The notes: generated from the letters alone by a model not told the origin. A stretch of DNA of 64,000 bases from Epiperipatus broadwayi (GCA_028023455.1 JAQFVV010012394.1:30718885-30782884); one strand, 5' to 3'; counted from the first letter of the stretch, positions 10,938 to 21,697 are shown. Numbers and translations: made by a program.

Positions 10938-11141
10938 AAGAAACAAACTTTTAGTCATTGTACTTTTATGAATGTACATGCACTCACCTATGAGCATTGA
11001 TTTGAAGTCCTGTGATGAGCAAAGGTTGTATTATATATAGATAAGTTCTAAGCATGAGCTTACACTTATGCTTTTCACACCGATGCTCATAGGTGACTGC
11101 ATGTAAATGTGTAAAAGTATATGGTCAGAGGTTTGTTTCTT
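10938..11141. mobile_element. Foldback / MITE-like palindrome F2
   Basis: The left arm begins AAGAAACAAAC and contains TGCACTCACCTATGAGCAT. The right arm is ATGCTCATAGGTGACTGCA... and ends GTTTGTTTCTT. Arms are about 65-70 bp, with a loop of about 60-70 bp that itself has AAGCATGAGC/GCTTACACTTATGCTT. No coding potential. Family unknown. Confidence 0.8.
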
Positions 11142-11179
11142 CTTTATAACATTAATATAGAAAGTAACTATGGGTATAA

Positions 11180-11338
<159 letters not shown>

Positions 11339-11559
11339 TGATTCCCTATATAAATATTTTAAAATGATTTAAGCATTGTTTGATATTTAAAAAGTTAGAT
11401 ATGAAGTTTAAACAAAAGTAGCAAGAATTATGATATTTCTTTCCATTAAACTGAATGAAATTATTATTTCAATTATTACTGCCTTTGGTTTCATTCATCT
11501 TGATTTGTTTTTTCGTTTTTCTTTAAATAAATGTTAGAACTCACCTCATATAGTTTAAT

Positions 11560-11672
11560 GGATTGTTAGAATGACAAACAATGGGATGTAAGATCCTCAA
11601 ATTATTTCCAGTATTGGCCCTTCAGTTACTTGAATCTTTTATGATCTCTCTAGAAATATAGCCATTTGATTA
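11560..11672 (+). repeat. SINE-like tail (family S1)
   Basis: TTCCAGTATTGGCCC and GAATCTTTTATGATCTCT match the copy at 180-235 (CCAGTATTGGCATTTCC, GAACTTTTTATGAAGTCT). Confidence 0.45.
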
Positions 11673-11866
11673 TATTTAAAATAATGTTAATACTTTTAAT
11701 CCATTTATCTTCTTAAAATGTCATCCATCATTGAATGAATTAACAAAACATTTCAGAGTTACTTACTTAAGAAATAAAAATGAGTTTAAAACAAGTACTT
11801 TCAAAGTATTGATGCAGTATATCTATATTTCAAATAATTTTCAAATGTACAACTGGTTGGAAAGTT

Positions 11867-12125
11867 TATCTGAACCATTTATACATTAATACATTGCACA
11901 GGCTAAAACCTGCATTTCTATATGTAATATAGGCGAGATTCGAACTCAGACTTTCACACGACCCACTACTTTCAGTGCCATCTCATATGGTTGACCCATC
12001 TGATCACACACATGTTGAAAAGATAAATAATCACCAATATACGTATTTCATGCTAAACCAGCAATCATCAGTTGGTCGAACCATTTATGAAAATTAATTT
12101 CAGAACTTATTGCACATGGTCAAAC
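11867..12125 (-). repeat. Hammerhead-bearing repeat (HHrep), copy B, with partial tandem duplication
   Basis: The box-B-like GAGATTCGAACTCAGACTTTCA stretch begins near 11937, and the ribozyme lies at 12031-12078. GAACCATTTAT plus ATTAAT and ATTGCACA...GGT/CTAAA occur at 11872 and again at 12078, a period of 206 bp. That means the copy carries more than one monomer unit. The first unit has lost its own ribozyme, although CAACTGGTTGG near 11850 may be a remnant. No ORF. Confidence 0.7.
12031..12078 (-). ncRNA. Type I hammerhead ribozyme, intact core (copy B)
   Basis: Read on the minus strand, stem I is ACCAA (12076-12072) pairing with TTGGT (12037-12033). The core CTGATGA is at 12071-12065. 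Stem II is TGCT-GGTTT-AGCA with a T.T closing mismatch, and GAAA follows at 12049-12046. Stem III is ATAC/GTAT with no loop. The cleavage dinucleotide position is TA (U16.1, A17), just before TTGGT. All invariant core bases of the hammerhead family are present. The loopless stem III is the minimal form known from flatworm and newt satellite hammerheads and from Penelope elements, which tend to act as dimers. Cleavage is inferred and not shown. Confidence 0.82.
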
Positions 12126-12508
12126 TACAAGATAAAAATCCAATGTGTTAATTAAAAGACATTTCTTATTGACAGCTGGGGATATTATTTCATAGCAGGA
12201 GAATGTGGTGGTAAGTTCTGAAAGGGCCAAGTTGTTAGCTACACATCTAGGGGGTTTAGGCATACAAATTTTGGACAACTACACTCTACAACATTATTAA
12301 TAAGCATTGTGTTTAAAATATGCCAGTATATTTTACTTACAGATTAATAGGTTAGCTGTGTTTAAAAGTTGATAACTAAATATGAGCCTTATGGGCCCTA
12401 GTTATTAAAAATAAACAGAATAAATTCAAATACAATTTTCTAGAAATGACTTTTTTTAACTTTTTCCTAATGCGACTCTTAATTAAAAATGTTGAGCAGG
12501 AATAGAAG

Positions 12509-12593
12509 TTTTTTTTTCTTTCTCTCTCTCTCTCTCTCCTTCTTTCTCTCTCTTTCTTTCTCTTTCCCTTTCTTTCTTTCTTTCTCTCTTTCT

Positions 12594-12633
<40 letters not shown>

Positions 12634-12668
12634 TTCTCTCTCTCTCTCGCTCTATTTCATTCTTTTCT
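12509..12668. repeat. CT / CTTT microsatellite
   Basis: About 160 bp of uninterrupted polypyrimidine, with CT dinucleotide and TTTC tetranucleotide units. An apparent 65-residue ORF over it is only F, S and L and is an artefact. Confidence 0.95.
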
Positions 12669-13019
12669 TTTTTATATAAATGTTAAGATATATTCTATTA
12701 ATGATCAAAAAATACCCTGTGGTTTAATAACACTAATGTGTAAAACATAAAATTATCCACAATTCAAAATTTAATTTACAATTACTTTTAATATTTAAAA
12801 AAGTTATCATTGAATTGATATTCTCAAATCCAAAATAATTTTTCAAATGTTCTCTTTGACTATTATTTTAATGTCATTAATTTCATGAAAGATAATGTTC
12901 AATCTATTTGTATGAAACCAAAGTATAACATGTATCCTTAACTCTACTTTTATAAATTTTAACTCCATAAAATAACTGCACAGACTGGAATATTTTTAGT
13001 CTTTACTAATTTTTTAGGA

Positions 13020-13345
13020 TTATTTAAATGTGAAGCCAATGGAATAAAGGAAAATATAATTTGAGTCCTTTAAATTTGTGTAGATGATGTTATTTTTGCA
13101 AATAATTCTTCATAGCTTCAGGAAATGTTGCAAAATTTAGGAAATAAAAGTAAGGAAGTAGGAATAAAGATAAAAGTTAAAAGACTAAAGTTAAGCTCAG
13201 TGGATTTTTTCAAAATAATTTAAAGATTGATGATTTAGAAGTTAACAACTACAAATACTTTCATAAGATTATTACTATAGATAGAAACATTATAGTGGAA
13301 TTAATCATAGAATTAAACTTGAAAATGAAGATACTTTTACAAATA
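13020..13345 (+). pseudogene. RTE1 LINE internal fragment (RT, palm/thumb)
   Basis: Plus-strand translation across frame changes gives a DDVIFANN-like motif (GATGATGTTATTTTTGCA at 13084), QEMLQN and KLKINVKK-like text. A remnant of the YKYLGQII block follows (AACTACAAATACTTTCATAAG), then NIMEEINHRIKL-like text. The order matches 45.6-45.9 kb of the full-length RTE1 copy. It is truncated at both ends and inactive. Confidence 0.7.
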
Positions 13346-13559
13346 TACAAACAATTTTTAATATATGAGTATATAATTTTCGTGTCTATGCAAGATAAAT
13401 ATTTTATAATAAATATAGCTTATATTATAATTCTACTATCATAATTACATATTGTTTGAGAGATGACTTAGTAAGAAGATGTCTTCAATTTTTTTATTAT
13501 TTTTAAATGTAATATTTACAATAAGTATAAAACGCACGTGTAAATATCTTTTAATAATA

Positions 13560-13957
13560 TAAAAAAACGATTCATCGTAGAGAGGAACAATTTTCTATTC
13601 AGAGATATAATTTTGCAATGAACTTTACGATATTTTTTTTTACTAGCTTAATTTTTTTTTTCTGGAGCATTCATCACTCGCGTTTCCTTTTTATTGTTAA
13701 AGCACGTGACTTCTAAAAACGCCCAATTAAGATTCGAGATGGGGGTTCAAATTTTAAAAAAAGGTAATAAAATATCAGTTAAACCTTTTTTGTTATTGTG
13801 GTTAATTTAGTTTTTTCGTTTTTTGGATCAATCGTATTAAGCAAACAACAATACGAAAGAAAGAAAAAGAAATTCAATTATTTTAGTATTATTTCGGTGA
13901 CCAACAAAATTACAGTAATGAATGAGTCATTCCACATAATAAAACGTACTTAAGATA
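13560..13957. promoter_or_regulatory. GC-richer patch with CACGTG E-box; possible regulatory DNA
   Basis: CACTCGCGTTTCC and AAAGCACGTGACTTC stand out from the AT-rich surroundings. CACGTG is a perfect E-box. A short ATGGGGGTTCAAATTTTAAA stretch precedes a GTAATA that could act as a splice donor. No TATA box or known gene is evident, so regulatory function is conjecture. Confidence 0.2.
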
Positions 13958-14218
13958 ATGTTGTTTTTTATCTTCAATTTATTTAATTATAGATTAGGAT
14001 TAAAAAAAAATATAAAAGCAATTATTAAGCTCGTAGTAGGGAAACAGAAACATTTATTTATTTTATTCTCACTGAGTTTATTTATTTGTTTAATGCAAAA
14101 TGAAAATTTAAACGAGAAGTATTTTTATGGAGATTTACTTATATTTATAATGGGTATATATGTTAGTTTTTTATTTTATTTCGTGAAGGGTTTAGAATCT
14201 TGGCGAAAACGTCAGTGA
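13958..14218 (+). CDS. Possible small hydrophobic protein (unrecognised)
   Basis: The 86-codon reading frame has two hydrophobic stretches long enough for membrane helices (about residues 32-46, HLFILFSLSLFICLM, and 59-77, DLLIFIMGIYVSFLFYFV). It ends in a basic tail, ESWRKRQ. The first codon, TTG at the edge of the frame, is not an ATG; no convincing ATG context is seen, and an upstream exon would be needed. AT-rich DNA readily gives hydrophobic frames, so this may be chance. No homology is recognised. Confidence 0.15.
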   Translation: MLFFIFNLFNYRLGLKKNIKAIIKLVVGKQKHLFILFSLSLFICLMQNENLNEKYFYGDLLIFIMGIYVSFLFYFVKGLESWRKRQ

Positions 14219-14240
14219 TATTTTATCATTATTGATGACT

Positions 14241-14366
14241 TCGCTATCTGGTTCGACGTACGTAGATGGTTGAGCGTCCGACTTGAGAGAGGTCCCAGGG
14301 ATCGATTCTGGCGCTCGCTAGTCTAGCGTTCGAACTTCTTATGAACTCCCGAGCAATAAAGCCACA
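14241..14366 (+). mobile_element. SINE (family S1) with Pol III A and B boxes
   Basis: The head has a box-A-like GTAGATGGTTGAGCGTCC and a box-B-like GGATCGATTCTGG, spaced about as in tRNA genes. The tail is CGAACTTCTTATGAACTCC followed by CGAGCAATAAAGCCAC. The tail recurs in diverged form near 60-95, 200-235, 2650-2690, 9560-9592, 11630-11670 and 28290-28325, all on the plus strand. It lacks the poly-A of L1-type SINEs. The partner LINE is not identified. Confidence 0.65.
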
Positions 14367-14459
14367 AGCATGTCTTTCTATTACTGATGGCTGTTTATTA
14401 CAGCTTGTCATCCCTTAACATAGCTGCCATTTTTGTTTGTAATTTAAAATCGTAACTTT

Positions 14460-15050
14460 AATATAGTGAGAATTGTCATTTTATCTAATTTATTGTATGG
14501 AAGTGAGACTTGGACACAATGTCGATGCAATATAAAGGCACTAGAAAATTTCATTTAAGCAGTTGTTTACAATTTTAAAAGTACAATGGCAAGAGTGCAA
14601 TACCAAATCAATATATTCAACTTCTGAATGTGAGTCCATTATTGTAAAATCACATCCTCCATTGGATTGGATAAAATAAATGAACAATGTAAGGGTGTTT
14701 TATGACTATCTTGAGTACGATTATTTGGGAGAGGAGATTGTTTTACATTATTGAGATGCTCTCACAACCATTAGAAGCAAGTGCAATGTTGGTTGTTTCC
14801 CTTGGGGAAAAATGGCAGAGTATAGAATATATTGGAGAACCACAATTAAATATGGTGTTGAAGAATTTCATAAAGAAAAGTTTTTGTTTTTTTTTTGCAC
14901 AGGAAGTTAAAAGACACCATTCAAAGAAATCTGATAAACAGAAAAAGGGACCTGTTCTATATGTTGGTTATTTATCGTCTTTTTTTTTAATCTTTTTTTT
15001 TCCTTGGGAGTTGAAATGCCAGTTTATGATTGGTCGTTGCTGCTGATTTG
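14460..15050 (+). pseudogene. RTE2 LINE C-terminal fragment
   Basis: The plus strand reads IVILSNLLYGSETWTQ (the conserved SLLYGCETWT block, from GTGAGAATTGTCATTTTATC onward), then NIKALENF and ILKVQWQE. After frame changes it reads RIYWRTTIKYGVEEFHKEK, like the C-terminal WR...GVxxFE segment of RTE proteins, then KRHHSKKSDKQKK. A similar minus-strand segment at 48790-48900 reads NRILWRATIRHDGEVF. Frameshifted and dead. The 114-codon frame over it is a shadow. Confidence 0.6.
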
Positions 15051-17420
15051 TGGTTCAGTGATTGGTTTGTCTAATCACTGCTAAATTTACTTATAATATA
15101 TATATGTGTTTCGCCCCACTCTCTTAAAGTTAGAATAACCAGACTCTTCTAAGAGTATCTTCTGTTACTATTGTTGATTAATAATAATTCATTAACTATA
15201 TTAGTGAATAATAATAAGAAGAATAGCAACAACAACAACATCTAAATGGCTTTACTACTTGGGAAATATAAGAAGTTTGAGAAAGCGTGCCAGAATTAAA
15301 ACAATCCAAAGACCATATACTCAAGAATCTGACAATATACCAATGCGCTTATCCACTCAAGACACTACATTAATAAATAAACTAAAAATTAAGCTGAGAA
15401 AAAAGAGAAAATAGTAAGCAGAAAAAAAAGAAATAAACAGGAAATATTGGGTAGAATATACAAAAATATGGAAACATGACAAAAAGAAATCTTCAAACAA
15501 GGAGGAAAAATTAAAATCTCTAAAAACTAAAATGAATAATGACATTGAACAAACAAAAATTAAATCAAAAATTGTGGGTGAAGCTGAAATATATGCAAAC
15601 ATAGATATAGACAATAATATGCCTAAGAGAAAAATATTCGCTTCAATGCCGAATGACTGAAACCCATTGTTATAGAATCCATTACACCAGTCACAAAGTT
15701 TATGCAAACACTATTTCAGGTCATTTTGAGAGCGAGAGGGATGAAAATTTATTTGTTTAAAAAGATAAAAAAAAACTATTTTTACTAAAGTTTATAGTAT
15801 TTTATGTGGTAAAATTGTCCACTTACAAGTATAGCTAGCTTTTCATATGATCAACGCATTGCTGTAAGAGCATTATAGATAGGACAAATAGGGGTATAAG
15901 TAGGTTTAATTTGTTATGATAAGGTACTCGTATATATTGTGAATATTGTAGTTCTGAGAACAATGTTGGCCAGCCAAAACTGTCAATTATAAAAAAGTGG
16001 GTGACGCTCTGCACGCAATTGTAGGTTAATGGTTAAAATAGACATTTGGTATTTGATAAGGGCATAAAATCATATGCTGCCAAAGGAATTAATATATATT
16101 TTGCATAATAGCTGTTACATATATCTTTATTATTTTTGAAAGTTTGGAATAATAAAATATTGTATTTGCGTTATATAAAATGCATAGGAATGTGTGATAA
16201 TATTTATTTACATTAATCTTTATGATGACTTACTCTTGAAGAATGAAATATTTAATAGCAAAAAGTGAAAAAAGAAATGGATTGAATTAAACTTATTTTT
16301 TGAGTAAATTCTCATCTACTGTAGATGAGGTCATACAAATGTTTCATGGTAATAAAACGAATTTGATAGAGATGTAAAATGATAAATTATATAACAGTAA
16401 AGTACCAGAAAGTAAAAATAGAATTTATAAATGAAATCTAATGTGAAATATTGAAGTTCCTACTCATAAGAAAAAATTGGAAGTTTGACAAATGTATTCT
16501 CTTGAAAATTCCATGCTGGAAATAAGATGTGATGTTTATTCAATATAAATTAACAAAGTGAGAATCAAGTATTTTGTCGATGTTTTATTTTTTATATGCG
16601 CTAAAAATAAAGTTATCAGAAATTCCACACCCACTTCCAATAAAGAAAAAAATATTTATTAGCCACTTAATTCTTAGATGTGTGCTTGAAAAATGAAATC
16701 ATTTTACATTTTCTGATGAATATACAAGCTGTTAGTATTTATATTCTGTGAAAAATGATTTTCGTAATATGGGTATCAGGATTAATAAGTTTGAATCTAT
16801 TGTGAATTTTTTGTATTTTTTTTTTTTTTGATGGGCCATACTTCTAGATACAATTCCATGAAATCAGATTGGACAAGGACACATATATAATGTTAAATAA
16901 ATGTAACTTTTTTTAAATATCTGTCATCGAAACAGAAATAATTATCTCCCACTGAGTTGCATACCTTCAAAAACATGAAAGATGGAATGGTACTACACTT
17001 TCTATGAGCTTAGCTTTTGGTATAGTTTTGAAATTATAGGATGAATTTTGTCCATTGTTTTAATTTAGGTATAAACTAAATAATCTGAGATCATTATTAA
17101 TATATGCAGAGGATAAGAATGAGTCTTACTTTTAACTAACTGAATGTTAGATGAAATATTATTTTTAATAAATTTAATAATAGATAATCATAACTTTTTA
17201 AATATTTGTAATTGAAATGGCAGTAACTATTTAATAAGCGAGCTATTTAATAACAAAAACACGAAAGTGAGAATAATACCATTCTCTCTTTACACCCTGT
17301 TGTTGTATATATATATCATGAATTTCTTCAATGATTAAAGAATTAAATCGTTAAGATATAGATCCTAGATATTGTCATATTCTCAAGAATTTTCATAAAA
17401 ATGCACCAGCAGCAGTGAGA
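15051..17420. other. Unresolved AT-rich stretch with faint coding traces
   Basis: About 15240-15720 on the plus strand is lysine-rich with few stops. About 15930-16060 contains a faint PAKTVNYKKVGDALHAI-like peptide, but I can assign neither to a family. The complementary 116-codon minus frame is poly-hydrophobic and looks like a shadow. Nothing is seen in the remainder (16.1-17.4 kb). Confidence 0.3.
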
Positions 17421-17860
17421 TTATATAATTAAATTAGGAAGATTAATATTGAGAAGAACTCATAATAGGGAGACTGTATCTCTAAAACTTTTTGCAGAAA
17501 TTTTGCAACAAATATTTTGTGAATTGAAATGGAAAACTAAGGAAGTAAAAATAAATAGAGATGATTTAAGTCCTCTAGATTTTTCACATGATGCAATTAT
17601 TTTCACAAATAATGATTTACAGATTCAGGAAATGTTGCAAAACTATCAGATAAAAACAGGAAAGTAGGACTAAGATAATTGTAAAAAAGACTAAAGTAAT
17701 GTTCAGTGGATTTTCTCTAAAGAAGAAAATAAAAATTTATAATAATGAGTTGGAGGAAGTTAACAATTACAGATAGCTTGGTCATATTATTACTATAGAT
17801 GAAAACATAATTGATAAAATTAATTATACAATTAAACTTGGTCATAATGCTTTTAATATA
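17420..17860 (+). pseudogene. RTE1 LINE fragment (RT motifs B-C and thumb), left part
   Basis: The peptide frame at 17449-17667 reads RETVSLKLFAEILQQIFCEL, corresponding to the GVRQGDxISPxLF motif B. LDFSHDAIIFTNN follows, where the catalytic FADD is changed to FSHD. The rest continues out of frame to the EVNNYRxLGHII-like thumb and the KLGHNAF motif, stopping at TAATGCTTTT. The next RTE1 piece, at 22.1 kb on the same strand, resumes at about the same LINE position. Confidence 0.8.
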
Positions 17861-17999
17861 TATATACCATATACTTCTTATTAATCTTAATAAACACTTT
17901 ACAATGCAATTTTAACATATGATTTATTTCATCTTGCTTACAGTTTCAACTGCCATGTGTTTGTGTTTTTATGAGTACATATGTGTATATATATATGTG

Positions 18000-18870
18000 T
18001 ATATTGTAACCAGTTGGATTACATAGGACACACTAATATAGTGTGTGCACATATATATATTTATAAAGTTGAAAGGAAAAGTAGAAATAAACATAGACAA
18101 AAATTATAGTAGATACTTTCTACATTCATTGAACTAGAAATAAATAAATAATAACTCTGATTTAAAATATTGTTTTATAAATTAATCTTTTAAAAGATCT
18201 GAATAAATATAAATATTACATTATTATTATTCTGATTTTGAGATTTAAAAACAAGTATTGTATATTTGAAATTTTAATTAATTAAACAAAATCTCTATCT
18301 ATTAGAAATTCCCTAAGTGAAAACATGTATATTACACTTTAATAAAAATTTCAAGCTTCAAGGGAATTAGAGAGATAAAAATAAAAACTCTGTTTTCAAT
18401 CAAGGTGTTGTTATCACCTCAGACGATTTTATAAAAAGACTGATAAAAAATATCAGCCAGTCTGGATAGTGATTTTTGAAGAGAACAGTTTTAGCTTGCA
18501 GTTTTGTAAGAGTTGACCAGAGGAGTCTGGTTGTAATATTTTAAGCAGTGGCCAACTGCAAAGTTTTGCTTTAATATTTTTGAAAAACAAGATCTAGCTG
18601 TAAAGTTGGCTAAAATATTTTGTGAAGAGTTGGTAACTGTAGCAGAGAATGGTAACAGTAAAACTAGCTGCAGAGACGGCTGGTAGAATTATGTACAGAA
18701 CTGCCATGAGGATGTAAGAATGCAAGGAAGTGGGTGCTCTACAGTTTACTGGTGGAGTTTGAATTCACATGGAGGGAAAGAGTCAAGATTCTTTGTAATT
18801 CATAGCCTTAAAAGTGTTCTAGAAAACAGCTTGCTGACCTCAAGCTTACCAATCCAAGTCTAAGTGGAAC
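18000..18870. other. Interior of inverted-repeat unit, unrecognised
   Basis: Variable composition: 18400-18870 is clearly richer in G and C than its surroundings, with repeated AGTTGGC(T/C)/AGCTG-type short words. No ORF or family is recognised. Confidence 0.3.
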
Positions 18871-18879
18871 TGACTACAG

Positions 18880-19068
18880 AAGGGAGAAAGCAAACCATAC
18901 CTGAATTATATACTTTTACCTGATGACGACAACAAACCTGGATTACATTTTTCTGATGGACCAAAAATCAAGCTTACCAAGAGAAAGCTTGAAGAAATTG
19001 GTGTACTTATGCCGCTGTTTATCAATACATGCAGGGAACCACAGATAAACACATCATGTGTATATACA
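18880..19068 (+). CDS. Exon-like open segment of unknown protein
   Basis: Bounded by a possible acceptor (CTGACTACAG before 18880) and a good donor (GTGAGT at 19069), this is exactly 63 codons, phase 0 at both ends. The peptide contains NYILLPDDDNKPGLHFSDG, KIKLTKRKLEEIGVLMPLF and CREPQINTS. It is not low-complexity and reads like a folded domain fragment. I do not recognise it. It lies between the arms of the 17862-20695 inverted-repeat unit, so it might be captured host sequence or part of the element. There is no upstream start, and the acceptor pyrimidine tract is weak. Confidence 0.3.
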
Positions 19069-19069
19069 G

Positions 19070-20590
19070 TGAGTTATTTTATTTTAATATTTCTTAAAAT
19101 GATTTTTAAAATTATAAATTAATAACTTAAAGCGAAACAAGGAAATAATTTGCTTGAGTCAAATGACTAAAAGAAAAACGATTTGATATATATTTAAAGA
19201 AATTGTTTTGGTAAATCCTTATTAAAAAAAGACATTAAAAGAAGAATATATAACTTAAATGCAAGCATAATTTTGTTTGAATTAAAATAAAAAAAATAAA
19301 AAAATGTTAAACTTTATGAAAGAATTAAGCAACATAATTTTATATACTTTCAATATTGAATTAATTATGAAAAATATATTATTGTAACAAGTTTAAATAG
19401 GTAAAAGTCAATGTGTGTATATACATACACACTCATATATGTAAAATTATAATCATTTTTTTGTTAGTGAATATTAATTGTATATTAGAAATTGTGCATC
19501 TGTGCACACATATATGTAAATCAATGTAACAATTTGAATGTTGAATAATAATTATTTAAATTGCAATGTGATCATTTGAAATTGTGTATTGTAATCAAAA
19601 TCAGAAAGTTTATATGTGTGTAATTTTATTTTTATAAGACCTTAAATTTTTTTTGTTAATAATAAATTTGTATTTAATTGTTAAAATTGTATTGCATCAT
19701 CTCTTGGTCACATACAGTAATAGAGATTATGTTCTCTGAGCTAGATTTGTGCATGGGATGAATATAAGAATGGGGATGTGTATTTAGTGCTTTGGGGCAT
19801 CCAGAGATGATCAATCATCATCTTAGTTGATCCAAAAGAGGATACTCTTTAAGGCCCATGCACTATATTTTATTTTAGTTCAGTCTTGTTAAAAATTTAA
19901 GTTTATAGTTGGCCACTACAAATGGTCTGAACATTGATGATAATCAGCATGTTTTTATCTCCCATCATTATTGTTTCAATTTCTGATTATTGTGTATTTT
20001 AATGGATGGGCACTAAGCTGGTGCATCCAAGTTATGTTTAAATAATTGCCAAAGGTTCAATAATTAGCCTGGTCTACAGAAGACTCATTTTCAATCCAGT
20101 CACCAGATTGACTGTTGATTTATTGTATTGATGTATTGTTCTGATTTGTTTATTCCCATCAATGATGATGATGGATGGTTATTTCTTTTGAATATTTACT
20201 TGTACTTGTTTTTTACATTATAACTCTGGCCATTTCAAATGAGTGTATAATTATACTTATAGTTACTCTTAGGAGTGAATGGCTGGTCTCTCAATGATGA
20301 CAGAGTTCTCACAGATATTTTGATTTTATGCTCCCTTAAATATTTTTTACTTAAATATACTTTTTGTAAATATTTCATTTTAAATGGACTGGGAGTGATG
20401 ATGATTTTACCATCACCCTGTTCAAACCCATTTTCTACTACCCCATCCCATTACAATATATATTTGTATCCATTAGAAACCAGTAACCACCTAAGCATAC
20501 CAATATAGATAGTAATCAATATTTCTCACTGTTATGTGTGTGTATATATATATATAAAAGTATTAATTCTATATGTTTAAATGTTGTAGC
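19070..20590. other. AT-rich DNA within the inverted-repeat unit
   Basis: Includes TA and TG/TA microsatellite patches. The 77-codon frame at 20275-20508 has no recognisable features. Confidence 0.4.
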
Positions 20591-20625
20591 TCTGATGATG
20601 ACTACAGGGCAGTTGAAACTGTAAG
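20588..20625 (+). ncRNA. Penelope-type hammerhead-like motif
   Basis: CTGATGA (20592-20598) is followed by a weak helix GACTAC-AGG-GCAGTT (one A.C mismatch, one G.T) and then GAAAC (20615-20619). Core and spacing fit a hammerhead with one extra T before stem II. Stems I and III are not clearly formed, so the motif is probably degenerate. Confidence 0.45.
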
Positions 20626-20862
20626 CAAGAGAAAATAAATCATATGTTAAAATTGCATTGTAAAGTGTTTAATAAGGAGTATATATATATATATTGTAAT
20701 GTTTTTCGTTTTGCTAGGCCTTTACATGCTAATATAAACTGTGCGTGAGTTGATCAAGCTATGTCAAAAAAGAAGAAAGTTGTATTTCTATTCTAAAAAC
20801 ACAGCTATTTTTCCTGATCAACTTCAGCCTATTAATTGTTACGAATTGTGCTATTGACAAAA

Positions 20863-20931
20863 TCAACTTTTAATTTTATTTACTATGGGCACCAGAATTC
20901 CTAAGAATCCGCTGAAATATGTCGACAGCAC
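20863..20931 (-). CDS. Possible second exon of the small gene starting at 21557
   Basis: After a pyrimidine tract and a GAGAG tandem acceptor on the minus strand, the frame in phase with the first exon reads VLSTYFSGFLGILVPIVNKI and stops at TGA (20863-20865). The segment has a hydrophobic core typical of a single membrane helix. Joined to the first exon it would give a 68-residue membrane protein. If the first AG of GAGAG is used, the frame ends after about 10 residues. It overlaps an AATAAA. The join is hypothetical. Confidence 0.28.
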   Translation of the reverse strand: MLSTYFSGFLGILVPIVNKIKS

Positions 20932-21419
20932 CTCTCGCAAGTTGTAAAACAAAAAAAAAATTAAAAGATTTTTATTATATTTTTTTTTAAGGGGCGGTAA
21001 TTCTACCGTAATGAGAATTAATGATTTTTACGATTATTAGTCCTGGGCATATTGAAACATATTGGCAAAGGTAACTTACGTTTAAATCTTATTACACTAA
21101 AAATAAATTTAATAATAAAAAATAATAACTATTATTAATAACGCACAAATGAAAATTGATATTAGAAATATTTTTATTATTATAACAGATTAAAAATCTG
21201 TTTAAGTTAAAATGAGAATTCCTAATCAAGTAAATCAGAGAGAACACATATTAATTCAAATATGACGCAATCAATAAAATAAAATAATTAATTAAAAAGT
21301 TCTGGTATAAACAAAAGTCTCTTGTACAGAAAAAACGAAAGTCTCTATCGGGATTATTTTAAGACTTGTTTGCAAACGCTTAATTTTGTCACAATCAGGA
21401 GTAATGAAGCATTACTTAC

Positions 21420-21557
21420 CGGTAAGTTTTGGGAATTCAGTAGTAGATAACTATGCATAGTTTTTTTGGTTATAATGAGCTCGGCCTTTTGGTTATTGCT
21501 TGATCTTGTGGTCCATTTCCCCAGTCGGTCACGAAGGCTTTTCCTGGTGTACATCAT
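21420..21557 (-). CDS. Candidate first exon of a small unknown gene
   Basis: The start is ATGATG at 21557. The 46 codons (MMYTRKSLRDRLGKW near the start, AELIITKKTMHSYLLLN later, ending NSQNLP) run straight into a consensus splice donor, GTAAGT, in phase 0. Upstream within 270 bp are a TATA box, an NRF-1-like and a YY1-like site. Composition is markedly richer in G+C and CpG than the surroundings. The N-terminus is basic and could be a mitochondrial or membrane-protein leader (inference). A short upstream frame, ATG...CAGTGA, lies at about 21605. No family recognised. Confidence 0.42.
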
Positions 21558-21697
21558 TAGGTCCGATGTCTTCAGAGGCTCCGGTTCACTGTGACATGCC
21601 GAATTCCATCAGCGAAGAGCGATCTTGGATATATTAATGTTATCCAAGACCAACTAGAGAAACAAAACGAACAAGACGTTCCTTCAACCGGATCCCT

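Larger units (their letters stand above)
17862..20695 (+). mobile_element. Inverted-repeat unit, probably Penelope-related
   Basis: The left arm (17866-17953: ACTTCTTATTAATCTTAATA, AACACTTTACAATGCAATTT, CAGTTTCAACTGCC) is the near-exact reverse complement of the right arm (20604-20694: GGCAGTTGAAACTG, AAATTGCATTGTAAAGTG, TTTAATAAGGAGT). Both are bounded by TA microsatellites. The right arm also holds a hammerhead-like core (20592-20620). Inverted terminal copies carrying hammerheads are known for Penelope-like elements. No RT is seen inside; the interior (18.0-20.5 kb) is mostly unrecognised. Confidence 0.55.

Noticed and set aside
12489-12686. 65-codon frame of F, S and L residues
   Set aside because: It is the translation of the CT/CTTT microsatellite.
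21421-21426. U1 snRNA-like ACTTACC element at the palindromic ACTTACCGGTAAGT
   Set aside because: The following sequence has none of the U1 stem-loops. A splice donor at the end of an open frame explains it better.
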